Below are positions 24,496 to 32,601 of a stretch of 64,000 nucleotides of DNA, piece after piece. The DNA is taken from positions 1 to 64,000 of the forward strand of contig CAWVWE010000004.1 of the NCBI GenBank assembly GCA_963933975.1. Reading direction: 5' to 3'. The stretch is from UBA10364 sp905182675 (GTDB lineage Bacteria; Bacteroidota; Bacteroidia; Flavobacteriales; Schleiferiaceae). The translations under genes were made by a program, and so were the position numbers. The number at the start of each line of letters is the position of its first letter. Position 1 is the first letter of the stretch. The notes beneath the pieces were generated by a model. That model was not told where the DNA came from. It did not search any database and was given only the letters and a program-made list of their open reading frames with translations.

Positions 24496-24532
24496 CAACA
24501 AAAAAGCCGCTCATTGAGCGGCTTTTTTGTTA
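24496..24532. terminator. Bidirectional rho-independent terminator
   Basis: AACAAAAAAGCCGCTC / GAGCGGCTTTTTTGTT with a very short ATT loop. It separates the hypothetical gene from the convergent tandem lipoprotein genes. Confidence 0.92.
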
Positions 24533-24553
24533 AACGATAAAATCTAATCTTGG

Positions 24554-24925
24554 TTAGCAGCCAGGATCAGTGGGGTCGTATGGCAATAGAATAATAGTGG
24601 ACTCCACGGTTTGATTCTCCTCCAGCTTAATAAATCCACATCCTATGTGTGTGAAAGGATTGCCTCCTCTGGTGCCTAAAACTTTAAACACAGCTTCGTA
24701 GTCATATTCGAACTCAACCATGCCGTCTAGACCTGTTGTGTCAACCATATAAGCTTCGTCACGATGCCCAGGCACGTCTACAGACGCTTCTACCACCACG
24801 TTTTGTATGGGTACTCCATTAGCATTCGTCACCTTAACACGGAAGGCGTAAGTTGGATTATCAATTCTACAACCGGTAATTACCAGTAGGCTTATTATCG
24901 AAAGGGCTATAAGTTTCTTCATCAT
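24554..24925 (-). CDS. Small lipoprotein with Ig-like/carboxypeptidase-regulatory-like fold, paralogue 1
   Basis: 123 residues from ATG 24925; a second ATG follows at 24922. The lipoprotein signal ends in VITGC. The mature part has VKVTNANGVPIQNVVVEA, typical of carboxypeptidase-regulatory-like or Big-type beta-sandwiches, and ends IILLPYDPTDPGC. The start overlaps the stop of the upstream paralogue (ATGATGA). It probably sits at the outer membrane. Function unknown. Confidence 0.7.
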   Translation of the reverse strand: MMKKLIALSIISLLVITGCRIDNPTYAFRVKVTNANGVPIQNVVVEASVDVPGHRDEAYMVDTTGLDGMVEFEYDYEAVFKVLGTRGGNPFTHIGCGFIKLEENQTVESTIILLPYDPTDPGC

Positions 24926-25269
24926 TCTACACAACCGTTAGGGTCTCCAATGGGGTAAAGTACAACATTTACCGCAATAGTCTCTCCGCGAACAAGTCTG
25001 ACATAATTGCATCCTTCGTAGACCATTTTCCAGGCTTTAATGTCTTGGTAGGCCTCGAAGCCTGACTTAAACACAACTTCGCCCGCGGTATTTGTAAAGT
25101 TATACCACTCTACTGATCCAGGAACAGGCGTGAACATCTTGACGGCGGCATTCTGCACAGGGACACCATCCTCATTGGTTACCTTGATTTTAACAAAGTA
25201 TTGAGTAGGCTCTTCTTCACAAGAAGAAAAAGACAGTGCAACTACAAGTAAAAGAATAAGACGTTTCAT
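24922..25269 (-). CDS. Small lipoprotein with Ig-like/carboxypeptidase-regulatory-like fold, paralogue 2
   Basis: 115 residues. Signal MKRLILLLVVALSFSSC with lipid Cys at 17. The mature part parallels the downstream gene: VKIKVTNEDGVPVQNAAVK, then a conserved PVPG, a central Gly-Cys pair and a VVLYPIGDPNGC tail. Two Cys residues in shared positions may form a disulfide. The pair is a local tandem duplication, read as one transcript upstream of and divergent from pheS. Confidence 0.72.
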   Translation of the reverse strand: MKRLILLLVVALSFSSCEEEPTQYFVKIKVTNEDGVPVQNAAVKMFTPVPGSVEWYNFTNTAGEVVFKSGFEAYQDIKAWKMVYEGCNYVRLVRGETIAVNVVLYPIGDPNGCVE

Positions 25270-25282
25270 GCTCGGAATTCAG

Positions 25283-25290
25283 TAATTTTG
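25283..25290 (+). promoter_or_regulatory. Bacteroidota-type -7 element for pheS
   Basis: TAATTTTG matches TAnnTTTG exactly, 40 bases before the pheS ATG. The -33 region has no clear TTG. No T-box-like leader or Phe-rich leader peptide is visible in the short leader. Confidence 0.45.
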
Positions 25291-25330
25291 TCAAATCTAC
25301 AACAAAGCAATCGTAATAGACTAGGCAGTT

Positions 25331-26347
25331 ATGCTTGAAAACGTTCAAAATCTTCACAATCAAATAGAAGCGACCACTTTAGCCACTAAGGAGGACGCGG
25401 ATCAGTTCAAGCTTACTCACCTCAGCAAGAAAGGTTCGATACAAGCATTTTTTACCGCTTTCCGAGAGGTTCCTCCAGCCGAGAAAAAGGCTTTTGGTGC
25501 GGCATTAAATGCGCTAAAAAAATTGGCAGAACAAAAGCATACAGAGGCGTTACAGTCTTTTGAGAGCAAAAGTGTTTTAGGCGAAAACGGAGACTTGACA
25601 CGTACCGGCAACCCCCATGACCTAGGGTCGATACACCCGATTAACGCCATTAAAGACGAGATTGTAGACATCTTTAAACGCATTGGGTTTAACGTGAGCA
25701 CAGGCCCAGAGGTTGAAGATGATTGGCACAACTTTACCGCTTTAAATTTTCCAGAGGAGCATCCCGCAAGAGATATGCAGGATACTTTTTTCGTTCAACG
25801 CAATCCAGACTGGGCGCTTAGAACACACACGTCTAGCGTGCAAGTACGCGCCATGGAGAATGTGGCGCCACCGATCCGCACAATTAGTCCCGGAAGAGTG
25901 TTTAGAAACGAAGCCATTAGCTCAAGAAGCCATTGTGTTTTTCATCAAATAGAGGGGCTTTACATAGATAAGGACGTCAGCTTTGCAGATTTAAAACAAG
26001 TTCTAATGTATTTCGCTCAGGAGTTTTTTGGCAAAGCAAAAATCAGAATGCGACCATCTTATTTCCCGTTCACAGAGCCTAGTGCGGAGGTTGACGTATA
26101 CTGGGGATTAGAGAACGAAATAGACCATAAGATAACTAAAGGAACGGGCTGGCTTGAGGTTATGGGGTGTGGAATGGTGGATCCAAACGTACTGAAAGCG
26201 AACGGAATTGATCCTGAAATTTATACGGGCTACGCCTTTGGAATGGGAATAGAAAGAATAGCCATGAATCGCTATCAGATACCAGACATCAGGCTCTTCA
26301 CAGAGAACGACAAAAGGTTCTTGACCCAGTTTAAGACGGGACTATAA
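25331..26347 (+). CDS. pheS: Phenylalanine--tRNA ligase alpha subunit
   Basis: 338 residues. An N-terminal coiled-coil (about 1-80) precedes the class II core: motif 2 as SPGRVFRNEAISSRSHCVFH, then FPFTEPSAEVDV and motif 3 as GYAFGMGIERIAM. The alpha subunit carries the catalytic site of the alpha2-beta2 enzyme. pheT is not adjacent: a terminator and the convergent pyk gene follow, so the beta subunit must be encoded elsewhere. Confidence 0.97.
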   Translation: MLENVQNLHNQIEATTLATKEDADQFKLTHLSKKGSIQAFFTAFREVPPAEKKAFGAALNALKKLAEQKHTEALQSFESKSVLGENGDLTRTGNPHDLGSIHPINAIKDEIVDIFKRIGFNVSTGPEVEDDWHNFTALNFPEEHPARDMQDTFFVQRNPDWALRTHTSSVQVRAMENVAPPIRTISPGRVFRNEAISSRSHCVFHQIEGLYIDKDVSFADLKQVLMYFAQEFFGKAKIRMRPSYFPFTEPSAEVDVYWGLENEIDHKITKGTGWLEVMGCGMVDPNVLKANGIDPEIYTGYAFGMGIERIAMNRYQIPDIRLFTENDKRFLTQFKTGL

Positions 26348-26372
26348 AACAGGTCTGTTATTAAAAGAAAAA

Positions 26373-26413
26373 AATCAAAAAAGCCCACGCATGTAGCGTG
26401 GGCTTTTTTGATT
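26373..26413. terminator. Bidirectional terminator between pheS and pyk
   Basis: An 18-base perfect stem, AATCAAAAAAGCCCACGC / GCGTGGGCTTTTTTGATT, with loop ATGTA. It serves both convergent genes. Confidence 0.95.
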
Positions 26414-26428
26414 AAGAAATCGTGAAAA

Positions 26429-27862
26429 CTAGTCGATCGTCACTATTTTCAGCATGTTTGTGAAGCCTTTTTCTCCAATTGGCATAGAGGCTATTTTCAC
26501 GACGAGATCTCCGCTAGAAACCGTTTTAGAGTCTTTTAAAATTTGCTCTATATCACCGAAACTACGGTCTGTACTATCCATTCCATTATAATAGAATGCT
26601 TCGACACCCCATACCAAAGACAACTGATTCATGATGTGCTGGTTGGCGGTAAAAACAACAATCTTCGTTTTAGGACGGTGACCCGCTATTTTCAATGCGG
26701 TATACCCACTGAAGGTTAACGTGAGAATTGCAGCAGCACCTACTTGGTCTGCAATTTTAGCGGCGTTATAGCAAATGGTTTTAGTGATGTATCGCTCATT
26801 TTTAATGGAAGGTTCGTTATCCAATAAAGGACTTATATCAAACCGGGACTCCACATTAGAGACGATGCTAGCCATGGTCTCAACCACCTTAACAGGCCAT
26901 TTACCCACAGAGGTTTCTCCAGACAGCATAACAGCATCAGCGCCATCACAAACAGAGTTTGCCACATCGTTTACTTCAGCACGAGTAGGGCTTTGGCTCT
27001 CTATCATGCTTTCCATCATTTGCGTAGCGATGATACAAGGCTTGGCTTTTTCAAGACACTTTTTCACGATCATTTTTTGGACCATTGGAACAGCAGAGTA
27101 AGGGATCTCAACACCTAAATCACCACGAGCGACCATAATAGCGTCTGTGGCATGTATAATATTGTCGATATCATCAACGGCCTCCGGCTTTTCTATTTTA
27201 GAAACAATTTTAGCAAAACTGCCAAACTCGTTGATAATAGCCCTCAACTCGTGAACGTCTGCGGCGCCCCTAACAAAACTTAGGCCAATCCACTCTACCC
27301 CTTCCTCCATCGCAACTACGACGTCTTCAAGGTCTTTTTTAGTTAAACACGGTAAACTAACCTTCGTGTTTGGGAGGTTAACCCCCTTTTTGCTTTTAAG
27401 CGGCCCCCCTTGAATAACACGGGTTACCACAAGGTCTTTCTTGTTGGTCTCTATAACCTCACACATTAGCTTCCCGTCATCAAGCAAAATATGCTCTCCG
27501 GTATTGACGTCTTGAGGAAATTGAGCATAGTTCATATAAACAAGATCTGCCGTTCCGTTTACCTTGTTTGTGGTAAACCTGAGAAGGTCTCCTTCGTTAA
27601 CTACAGCCCCGTCTTCTACATCTCCAATACGCAGCTTAGGTCCTTGTAAATCTGCTAAGACAGCGATTTTACAGTTGTGTTCAGCGTTGATTTGTTTAAT
27701 CAATTGAATGGTGCGTCTATGGGTAGCGTGATCTCCGTGAGAAAAGTTAACGCGGAAAACATTAACCCCAGCTTTGATCATTTCAATCAAGACCTCTTTG
27801 TGCCATGAGGCAGGTCCTAATGTGGCTACAATTTTCGTGTTGTTAGACGTTTCTGATCTCAT
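26429..27862 (-). CDS. pyk: Pyruvate kinase
   Basis: 477 residues. Substrate and metal motifs are in order: VNFSHGDHATH near residue 38, ADLQGPKLRIGD, the catalytic-Lys loop ISKIEKPEAVD as KIVSKIEKPEA, VARGDLGVE, and the SPTRAEVNDVANSV block. It makes pyruvate and ATP from phosphoenolpyruvate. It lies last in a rnc - IPExxxVDY - pyk string, overlapping the preceding gene by 20 bases. Confidence 0.97.
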   Translation of the reverse strand: MRSETSNNTKIVATLGPASWHKEVLIEMIKAGVNVFRVNFSHGDHATHRRTIQLIKQINAEHNCKIAVLADLQGPKLRIGDVEDGAVVNEGDLLRFTTNKVNGTADLVYMNYAQFPQDVNTGEHILLDDGKLMCEVIETNKKDLVVTRVIQGGPLKSKKGVNLPNTKVSLPCLTKKDLEDVVVAMEEGVEWIGLSFVRGAADVHELRAIINEFGSFAKIVSKIEKPEAVDDIDNIIHATDAIMVARGDLGVEIPYSAVPMVQKMIVKKCLEKAKPCIIATQMMESMIESQSPTRAEVNDVANSVCDGADAVMLSGETSVGKWPVKVVETMASIVSNVESRFDISPLLDNEPSIKNERYITKTICYNAAKIADQVGAAAILTLTFSGYTALKIAGHRPKTKIVVFTANQHIMNQLSLVWGVEAFYYNGMDSTDRSFGDIEQILKDSKTVSSGDLVVKIASMPIGEKGFTNMLKIVTID

Positions 27863-28328
27863 ATAATAGATGTGTTTCTTGTTGCGTTAGTTGTGTATGT
27901 GCCTCAAAATACTGGGCGGTAGTTATTTTAGAATTTTTCTTAAGCGCCGATTCTAAATCAAACGCAAAGTCCGAGTTCTCCGCTATTAAAACATAGTCCC
28001 AATGCTTAACAGAGGGTAAAAGATGTTTTTCCGGCATACTCTCAAACAAGCTCCATCCCTCAACCTTGTTGGTCTTTGCTCCTGAGCTAATGTTCATAAT
28101 CATACAAACGGCCTCGCCGTTTTGGTCTTTTCCGTCAAAAACGTTGTATTCCCATACAGCACTTTCTTCCCAAGTGTCTAACGGATCAGGTCTACATACA
28201 AGCGTAAGCCCATATTGTAGGTTTAACCAATAAGCAAGCTCGAAATCACGTAGAGCGGTTCTAACACCAACGGTGCTAAAATTCATTTTTACACGCTCTA
28301 GCGCATTGATGTGCTTCATTTTAGCCAT
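27843..28328 (-). CDS. IPExxxVDY-family protein
   Basis: 161 residues. The family's name motif appears in a variant form as LLPSVKHWDYVLI (about residues 112-124). The family is found in Bacteroidota between rnc and pyk, exactly the position here. No signal peptide or membrane segment. ATG 28328 overlaps the rnc stop by 8 bases; an internal ATG at 28319 is an alternative. Function unknown; it is probably translationally coupled to rnc and pyk. Confidence 0.8.
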   Translation of the reverse strand: MAKMKHINALERVKMNFSTVGVRTALRDFELAYWLNLQYGLTLVCRPDPLDTWEESAVWEYNVFDGKDQNGEAVCMIMNISSGAKTNKVEGWSLFESMPEKHLLPSVKHWDYVLIAENSDFAFDLESALKKNSKITTAQYFEAHTQLTQQETHLLYEIRNV

Positions 28329-29043
28329 TAGTCGCTACGTACTTATGATAATATTCTTTTGCCGCAAGCTCCTCTCCTTTTTTCTTTGAGGACCCCTCCC
28401 CCTTAGCCTCTAACACTTGGTCTACATATAAACCCATGATAAAGGTACTGTTATGTTGTTCTCCTAGCCGTTGAACCTCTTCAAAACGGAACGTTCTTTT
28501 GTGACTTTGGAAATATTCAATAACCTCACTCTTGTAGTTTAGTGTACTATTCAAGAGCTCATCATCTGATATAAAAGGCTCTACAATAGCCCTCATGATG
28601 AAAAACTGGGTTTTCTTGAGCCCATGGTCTAAGTAGCACGCGCCAATTAAAGCCTCTAGAGCATCACCGTAGATACTTTCACTCTGGTTGCCTGTAAGGT
28701 TCGAAACAACCTTATTTGGGAGGCCTAGCTCATCAGCTACTTTATTCAAGTTGTTTCTTGAAACAAGCATGCTTCGAAGCTTCGTTAAATGCCCTTCGTC
28801 GTCAGTTGGGAAACGGTAAAACAAGGCTTCTGCAACTACAAGATCAATGACAGCGTCGCCTAAGTATTCAAGACGTTCGTTATTGCGCTCGCCCTTTTTT
28901 TTGCGAAAAGGATATGCGCTAGAGTGTCTTAAAGCGAGGCGGTAAAGCGCTGTGTCTTTAGGCCAAAAACCCACAATCTCTTTGATGTCTTTTTCAAAGG
29001 ATGAGCGTTTAATCAAGTCAAACAGGCCAGACACTTTCCGCAT
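28321..29043 (-). CDS. rnc: Ribonuclease III
   Basis: 240 residues. The RNase III signature is NERLEYLGDAVIDL with catalytic Glu and Asp, a second acidic site lies in YGDALEALIGACYLD, and a C-terminal double-stranded-RNA-binding domain ends GEELAAKEYYH. It processes rRNA precursors and double-stranded RNA. It starts at ATG 29043, overlapping the fabF stop as TAATG, giving an acpP-fabF-rnc order conserved in many bacteria. Confidence 0.96.
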   Translation of the reverse strand: MRKVSGLFDLIKRSSFEKDIKEIVGFWPKDTALYRLALRHSSAYPFRKKKGERNNERLEYLGDAVIDLVVAEALFYRFPTDDEGHLTKLRSMLVSRNNLNKVADELGLPNKVVSNLTGNQSESIYGDALEALIGACYLDHGLKKTQFFIMRAIVEPFISDDELLNSTLNYKSEVIEYFQSHKRTFRFEEVQRLGEQHNSTFIMGLYVDQVLEAKGEGSSKKKGEELAAKEYYHKYVATNG

Positions 29044-30293
29044 TATTCAGCTTTCTTGAAAAGTACAGAAGCGTTGTGTCCACCAAATCCAAAGGTGTTG
29101 CTCAATGCTGCTCGTACTTCTCTCCCCTGGGCCGAATGGAAAGTTAAGTTAAGTTTAGAATCTAAATTCTCATCATCTGTAAAATGATTGATTGTGGGCG
29201 GTATGGTATCCGTATAAATAGACATGATAGCTGCCATAGCCTCAACCGCCCCCGCTGCCCCTAATAGGTGGCCGGTCATACTCTTGGTTGATGAGATGTT
29301 GATCTTGTAAGCGTGTTCCCCAAAAACATGTTTAATTGCCTTGGTTTCAGCAATGTCTCCAAGTGGAGTAGAAGTTCCGTGCACATTGATATAGTCAATA
29401 TCCTCAGGGGCCATGTTGGCGTCTTCAAGGGCGAATAACATGACGTTTTTAGCGCCCAGACCGTCCGGGTGTGGTGCGGTTAAATGGTGTGCGTCTGCGC
29501 TTAGGCCTCCGCCCGCCATCTCCGCATAAATCTTCGCACCTCGTGCTTTAGCGTGTTCGTATTCCTCTAAAACTATACCAGCGCCGCCTTCTCCCATAAC
29601 AAAACCGTCACGGTCTGCGTCAAACGGACGAGATGCTGTTTTTGGATCATCGTTTCTAGTAGAAAGAGCGTTCATCGCATTGAACCCACCCATCCCAACA
29701 GGATTGATAGCCGCTTCAGAACCACCGGTTACGATAACATCTGCTTTTCCTAAACGAATAAGGTTAAAAGAGTCAATCAAGGCGTTTGTAGAAGAAGCAC
29801 AGGCACTCACCGTGGTGTAGTTGGGTCCGCGAAGACCGTGTTTCATAGAAATACGGCCAGGTGTAATGTCTGAAATCATCATTGGTATAAGGAAGGGGTT
29901 GAACCTTGGCGTAAAGCCGCTTTCTACGTATCCCTTCACCTGCTCATAGAAGGTGTCTATTCCACCAATTCCAGACCCCCAGATAACACCAACGCGGTCG
30001 ACGTTTTCTTGGGTAAAATCCAATCCGGAATCAGCAATGGCTTCATCCGCCACGACCATTCCGAATTGTGTAAACCGATCCATACGACGCGCATCCTTGC
30101 GGTCTAACAAATCGTTTGGACTAAAGTCTTTAACCTCGCACGCAAAATGTGTTTTAAACAAGGATGAATCAAACCTAGTAATAGGTCCGGCGCCTGAGAC
30201 ACCAGCCAATAGGTTCTTCCATGTTTCTGAAGCCGAGTTACCCACCGGGGTGAGTGCGCCAAGCCCTGTAACAACTACACGTTTAAGGTTCAT
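29043..30293 (-). CDS. fabF: Beta-ketoacyl-ACP synthase II
   Basis: 416 residues. Thiolase-fold condensing enzyme with the Cys-His-His triad: SACASSTNA, the HGTSTPLGD loop and GHLLGAAGAVEA. It elongates acyl-ACP with malonyl-ACP in type II fatty acid synthesis. It follows acpP by 14 bases and is coupled to rnc. Confidence 0.97.
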   Translation of the reverse strand: MNLKRVVVTGLGALTPVGNSASETWKNLLAGVSGAGPITRFDSSLFKTHFACEVKDFSPNDLLDRKDARRMDRFTQFGMVVADEAIADSGLDFTQENVDRVGVIWGSGIGGIDTFYEQVKGYVESGFTPRFNPFLIPMMISDITPGRISMKHGLRGPNYTTVSACASSTNALIDSFNLIRLGKADVIVTGGSEAAINPVGMGGFNAMNALSTRNDDPKTASRPFDADRDGFVMGEGGAGIVLEEYEHAKARGAKIYAEMAGGGLSADAHHLTAPHPDGLGAKNVMLFALEDANMAPEDIDYINVHGTSTPLGDIAETKAIKHVFGEHAYKINISSTKSMTGHLLGAAGAVEAMAAIMSIYTDTIPPTINHFTDDENLDSKLNLTFHSAQGREVRAALSNTFGFGGHNASVLFKKAE

Positions 30294-30307
30294 AGAAAGA
30301 CTTTTTC

Positions 30308-30544
30308 TTATGCTTTAGCTTCTTCGATGTACGAGATAGCTTGACCTACAGTTCCGATGTTCTCTGCTTGATCGTCTGGAATCTGAATATCGAATTCTTT
30401 TTCGAACTCCATGATCAATTCCACCGTGTCAAGTGAATCTGCACCAAGATCGTTTGTGAAGCTCGCTTCAATGCTTACTTCGTTTTCGTCAACTCCTAGT
30501 TTGTCAACGATGATTGCTGTTACTTTTGCTGAAATGTCAGACAT
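30308..30544 (-). CDS. acpP: Acyl carrier protein
   Basis: 78 residues, acidic. The phosphopantetheine attachment Ser is S37 in LGADSLDTVE. It carries acyl chains for fatty acid synthesis and is expected to be highly expressed. First gene of the acpP-fabF-rnc string; divergent from purN. Confidence 0.98.
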   Translation of the reverse strand: MSDISAKVTAIIVDKLGVDENEVSIEASFTNDLGADSLDTVELIMEFEKEFDIQIPDDQAENIGTVGQAISYIEEAKA

Positions 30545-30616
30545 GATTAGTTTGTTTTAATAATCGAAACAAAGAAAATAAAAGTTTAGTTATTCTCTAC
30601 TGCCTTTGCTTAGAGT

Positions 30617-30624
30617 TAAATTTG
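30617..30624 (+). promoter_or_regulatory. Bacteroidota-type -7 element for purN
   Basis: TAAATTTG is an exact TAnnTTTG match 22 bases before the purN ATG. The -33 element is not obvious. Confidence 0.45.
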
Positions 30625-30646
30625 TGCTTTCAAGGCATCAAAAAGC

Positions 30647-31219
30647 ATGATAAAAATCGCTATACTAGCCTCAGGGTCAGGAACTAATGCAGAAAAAATA
30701 GTAAAACATTTCCAGTCAAGTAAGCTGGCAAGTGTAGAATTAATAGTTACTAACAACCCAAATGCCGGCGTAATTGATCGTTTTCAAGACACAAACGTTC
30801 CTGTTTTGCTTTTCGAAGACCCTAGGGAACAAGTTAGTGTTTTGAATCTTTTGAGGGATAAGGCAGACGTCATTCTTTTGGCGGGATATTTAAAGATGAT
30901 TCCCAAGAGCTGGATCAAATCCTTTGAAGGTAAAATACTTAATATCCACCCGGCGTTGCTTCCAAAGTTTGGCGGCCAAGGGATGTATGGAATGTTTGTA
31001 CACCGTGCTGTGAGCCAACAACAAGAATCGGTCACTGGTATAACGATTCACGAAGTAAACGAAAAGTATGATGAGGGAAAAACGATAGCTCAATTTAGCG
31101 TCGAGTTAACTCCGGGAGAAGATCCTAAACAGATAGAACAGAAAGTAAGGGCACTAGAGCTTAATAACTACGCCCCTGCCGTTGAGCAATGGCTGGAACA
31201 AATGACTCAAAACAAGTGA
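30647..31219 (+). CDS. purN: Phosphoribosylglycinamide formyltransferase
   Basis: 190 residues. Substrate loop ASGSGTNAEKI at the N-terminus, HPALLPKFGGQGMYG with the catalytic His, and VTGITIHEVNEKYDEG with the key Asp. It formylates GAR with 10-formyl-tetrahydrofolate in purine synthesis. It overlaps the rnhA gene at its 3' end by 31 bases. Confidence 0.95.
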   Translation: MIKIAILASGSGTNAEKIVKHFQSSKLASVELIVTNNPNAGVIDRFQDTNVPVLLFEDPREQVSVLNLLRDKADVILLAGYLKMIPKSWIKSFEGKILNIHPALLPKFGGQGMYGMFVHRAVSQQQESVTGITIHEVNEKYDEGKTIAQFSVELTPGEDPKQIEQKVRALELNNYAPAVEQWLEQMTQNK

Positions 31220-31674
31220 AGGTAACGATATACACAGATGGCGCAGCAAGCGGCAACCCCGGTCCGGGAGGATATGGTGTGGTTTTAGAAAGTAGCGCAG
31301 GGCATAGAAAAGAGCTCAGCGGGGGGTTTCGAAGAACAACAAACAACAGAATGGAGCTTCTTGCAGCCATTACCGGTCTAAGAGAATTAAAAGGCGACCA
31401 GCTACAGGTGGTCGTGGTTAGCGACAGCAAGTACGTAGTGGACTCGGTCAACAAGGGGTGGCTCGCTTCGTGGGTAAAAAAAGGGTTTAAGGACAAGAAA
31501 AACCCAGACCTTTGGCGCAAAATGGTGCCTCTACTGGAAAAACACAAACCCGTGTTTCAATGGGTTAAAGGGCACAATAACCATCCTCAAAACGAGAGAT
31601 GTGATATTCTAGCTGTCCTTGCGAGTAAAAAACCAGAGCTTCCAGCGGATACGGGCTACGAAAGCAGTCTTTAA
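31189..31674 (+). CDS. rnhA: Ribonuclease HI
   Basis: 161 residues. The DEDD catalytic set is visible: TDGAASGNPGPGG (first Asp), NRMELLA (Glu), VSDSKYVVDS (Asp) and NERCDILA (last Asp). It removes RNA from RNA-DNA hybrids. ATG 31189 lies inside purN; a GTG at 31216 overlapping the purN stop is an alternative start and would remove nine unconserved residues. It converges with the M23 peptidase gene. Confidence 0.94.
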   Translation: MAGTNDSKQVKVTIYTDGAASGNPGPGGYGVVLESSAGHRKELSGGFRRTTNNRMELLAAITGLRELKGDQLQVVVVSDSKYVVDSVNKGWLASWVKKGFKDKKNPDLWRKMVPLLEKHKPVFQWVKGHNNHPQNERCDILAVLASKKPELPADTGYESSL

Positions 31675-32528
31675 AGCTTTAAAAACTCTTCTGGATTAAT
31701 TGGAGCGCCTTCATACCAAAGTTCAAAGTGTAAATGCGGACCCGTAGAGTTCTCACCACTGTTTCCTATAATAGCAATTGCCTCCCCACTTCGTATAAAA
31801 TCACCCACCTCCTTAAGAAGTGCCGAATTGTGCTTGTATGCGCTAATAAGGTTGTTCTCGTGCTGAACAATAATAATATGACCTGTTTCGCTAGTCCAAT
31901 CGGCAAAGACAATAGTCCCTTCGTAACACGATTTTATAGGAGTGTTTTTGCTTGCGGCAATGTCCACCGCATAATGTCCTGCTGCCTTATCAAAAGAACT
32001 AGTGACCATTCCGTCCAATGGAGACATCAGCTGAGGGATGCTCAGTTTAGGTGCCTTTTGACTTAGTGTAAAAGCATTTTCTTCTTCTACCCATTCTCTA
32101 AAAACACTGTCTTGTGTACTCGGATTAGATAAGATTATTTCGACTTGAGATGAGTCTTGAGAGGACAAGTCGACAAGGACGCTGTCAATAATCTCCCCTT
32201 GTAAAATGCGTTGCACACCACCTAAATAATGTTCGTTTTGTTCTAAAACGAGCTCCAAGCTGTCTGTTTTAAGCGCCAATTCAATGGCTTCTCTCCTTAA
32301 TTTTGAAGAGGCATAGCCAGGAATGAGCTCTTTTAGCGGGGTAAAAGCAATTAATGTGGTGGTCAACGTAATGGTGGTGAAAACAGATACCACAGAAAAC
32401 ACAAAAACATTAAGAGGGCTCAACCTCAGTGTTAGCAGCTCTTCAAACGTGTCGTCATTAAGTATTACAAAGCGAAATTTATTTCGCCAGCGTTGAACTC
32501 GTGTACTTTTTTGTTTATCAGATCCCAT
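31671..32528 (-). CDS. Membrane-anchored M23-family peptidase
   Basis: 285 residues. A basic cytoplasmic lead (1-36), one transmembrane helix (about 38-60), a helical linker, then an LytM/M23 domain with zinc ligands in HYAVD and HLHFE plus HENNLISAYKH. Proteins of this layout cut peptide crosslinks in peptidoglycan or regulate amidases, facing the periplasm. The active-site His and Asp are present, so it is predicted to be catalytic. It is divergent from the sprE/porW-like gene. Confidence 0.88.
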   Translation of the reverse strand: MGSDKQKSTRVQRWRNKFRFVILNDDTFEELLTLRLSPLNVFVFSVVSVFTTITLTTTLIAFTPLKELIPGYASSKLRREAIELALKTDSLELVLEQNEHYLGGVQRILQGEIIDSVLVDLSSQDSSQVEIILSNPSTQDSVFREWVEEENAFTLSQKAPKLSIPQLMSPLDGMVTSSFDKAAGHYAVDIAASKNTPIKSCYEGTIVFADWTSETGHIIIVQHENNLISAYKHNSALLKEVGDFIRSGEAIAIIGNSGENSTGPHLHFELWYEGAPINPEEFLKL

Positions 32529-32601
32529 CGTGGTGTAAATATCGTGTTATGAATTTCTTCATCGGGCTGAAATAAAATAATTTTAGCACGTTATTAGTTC
32601 T

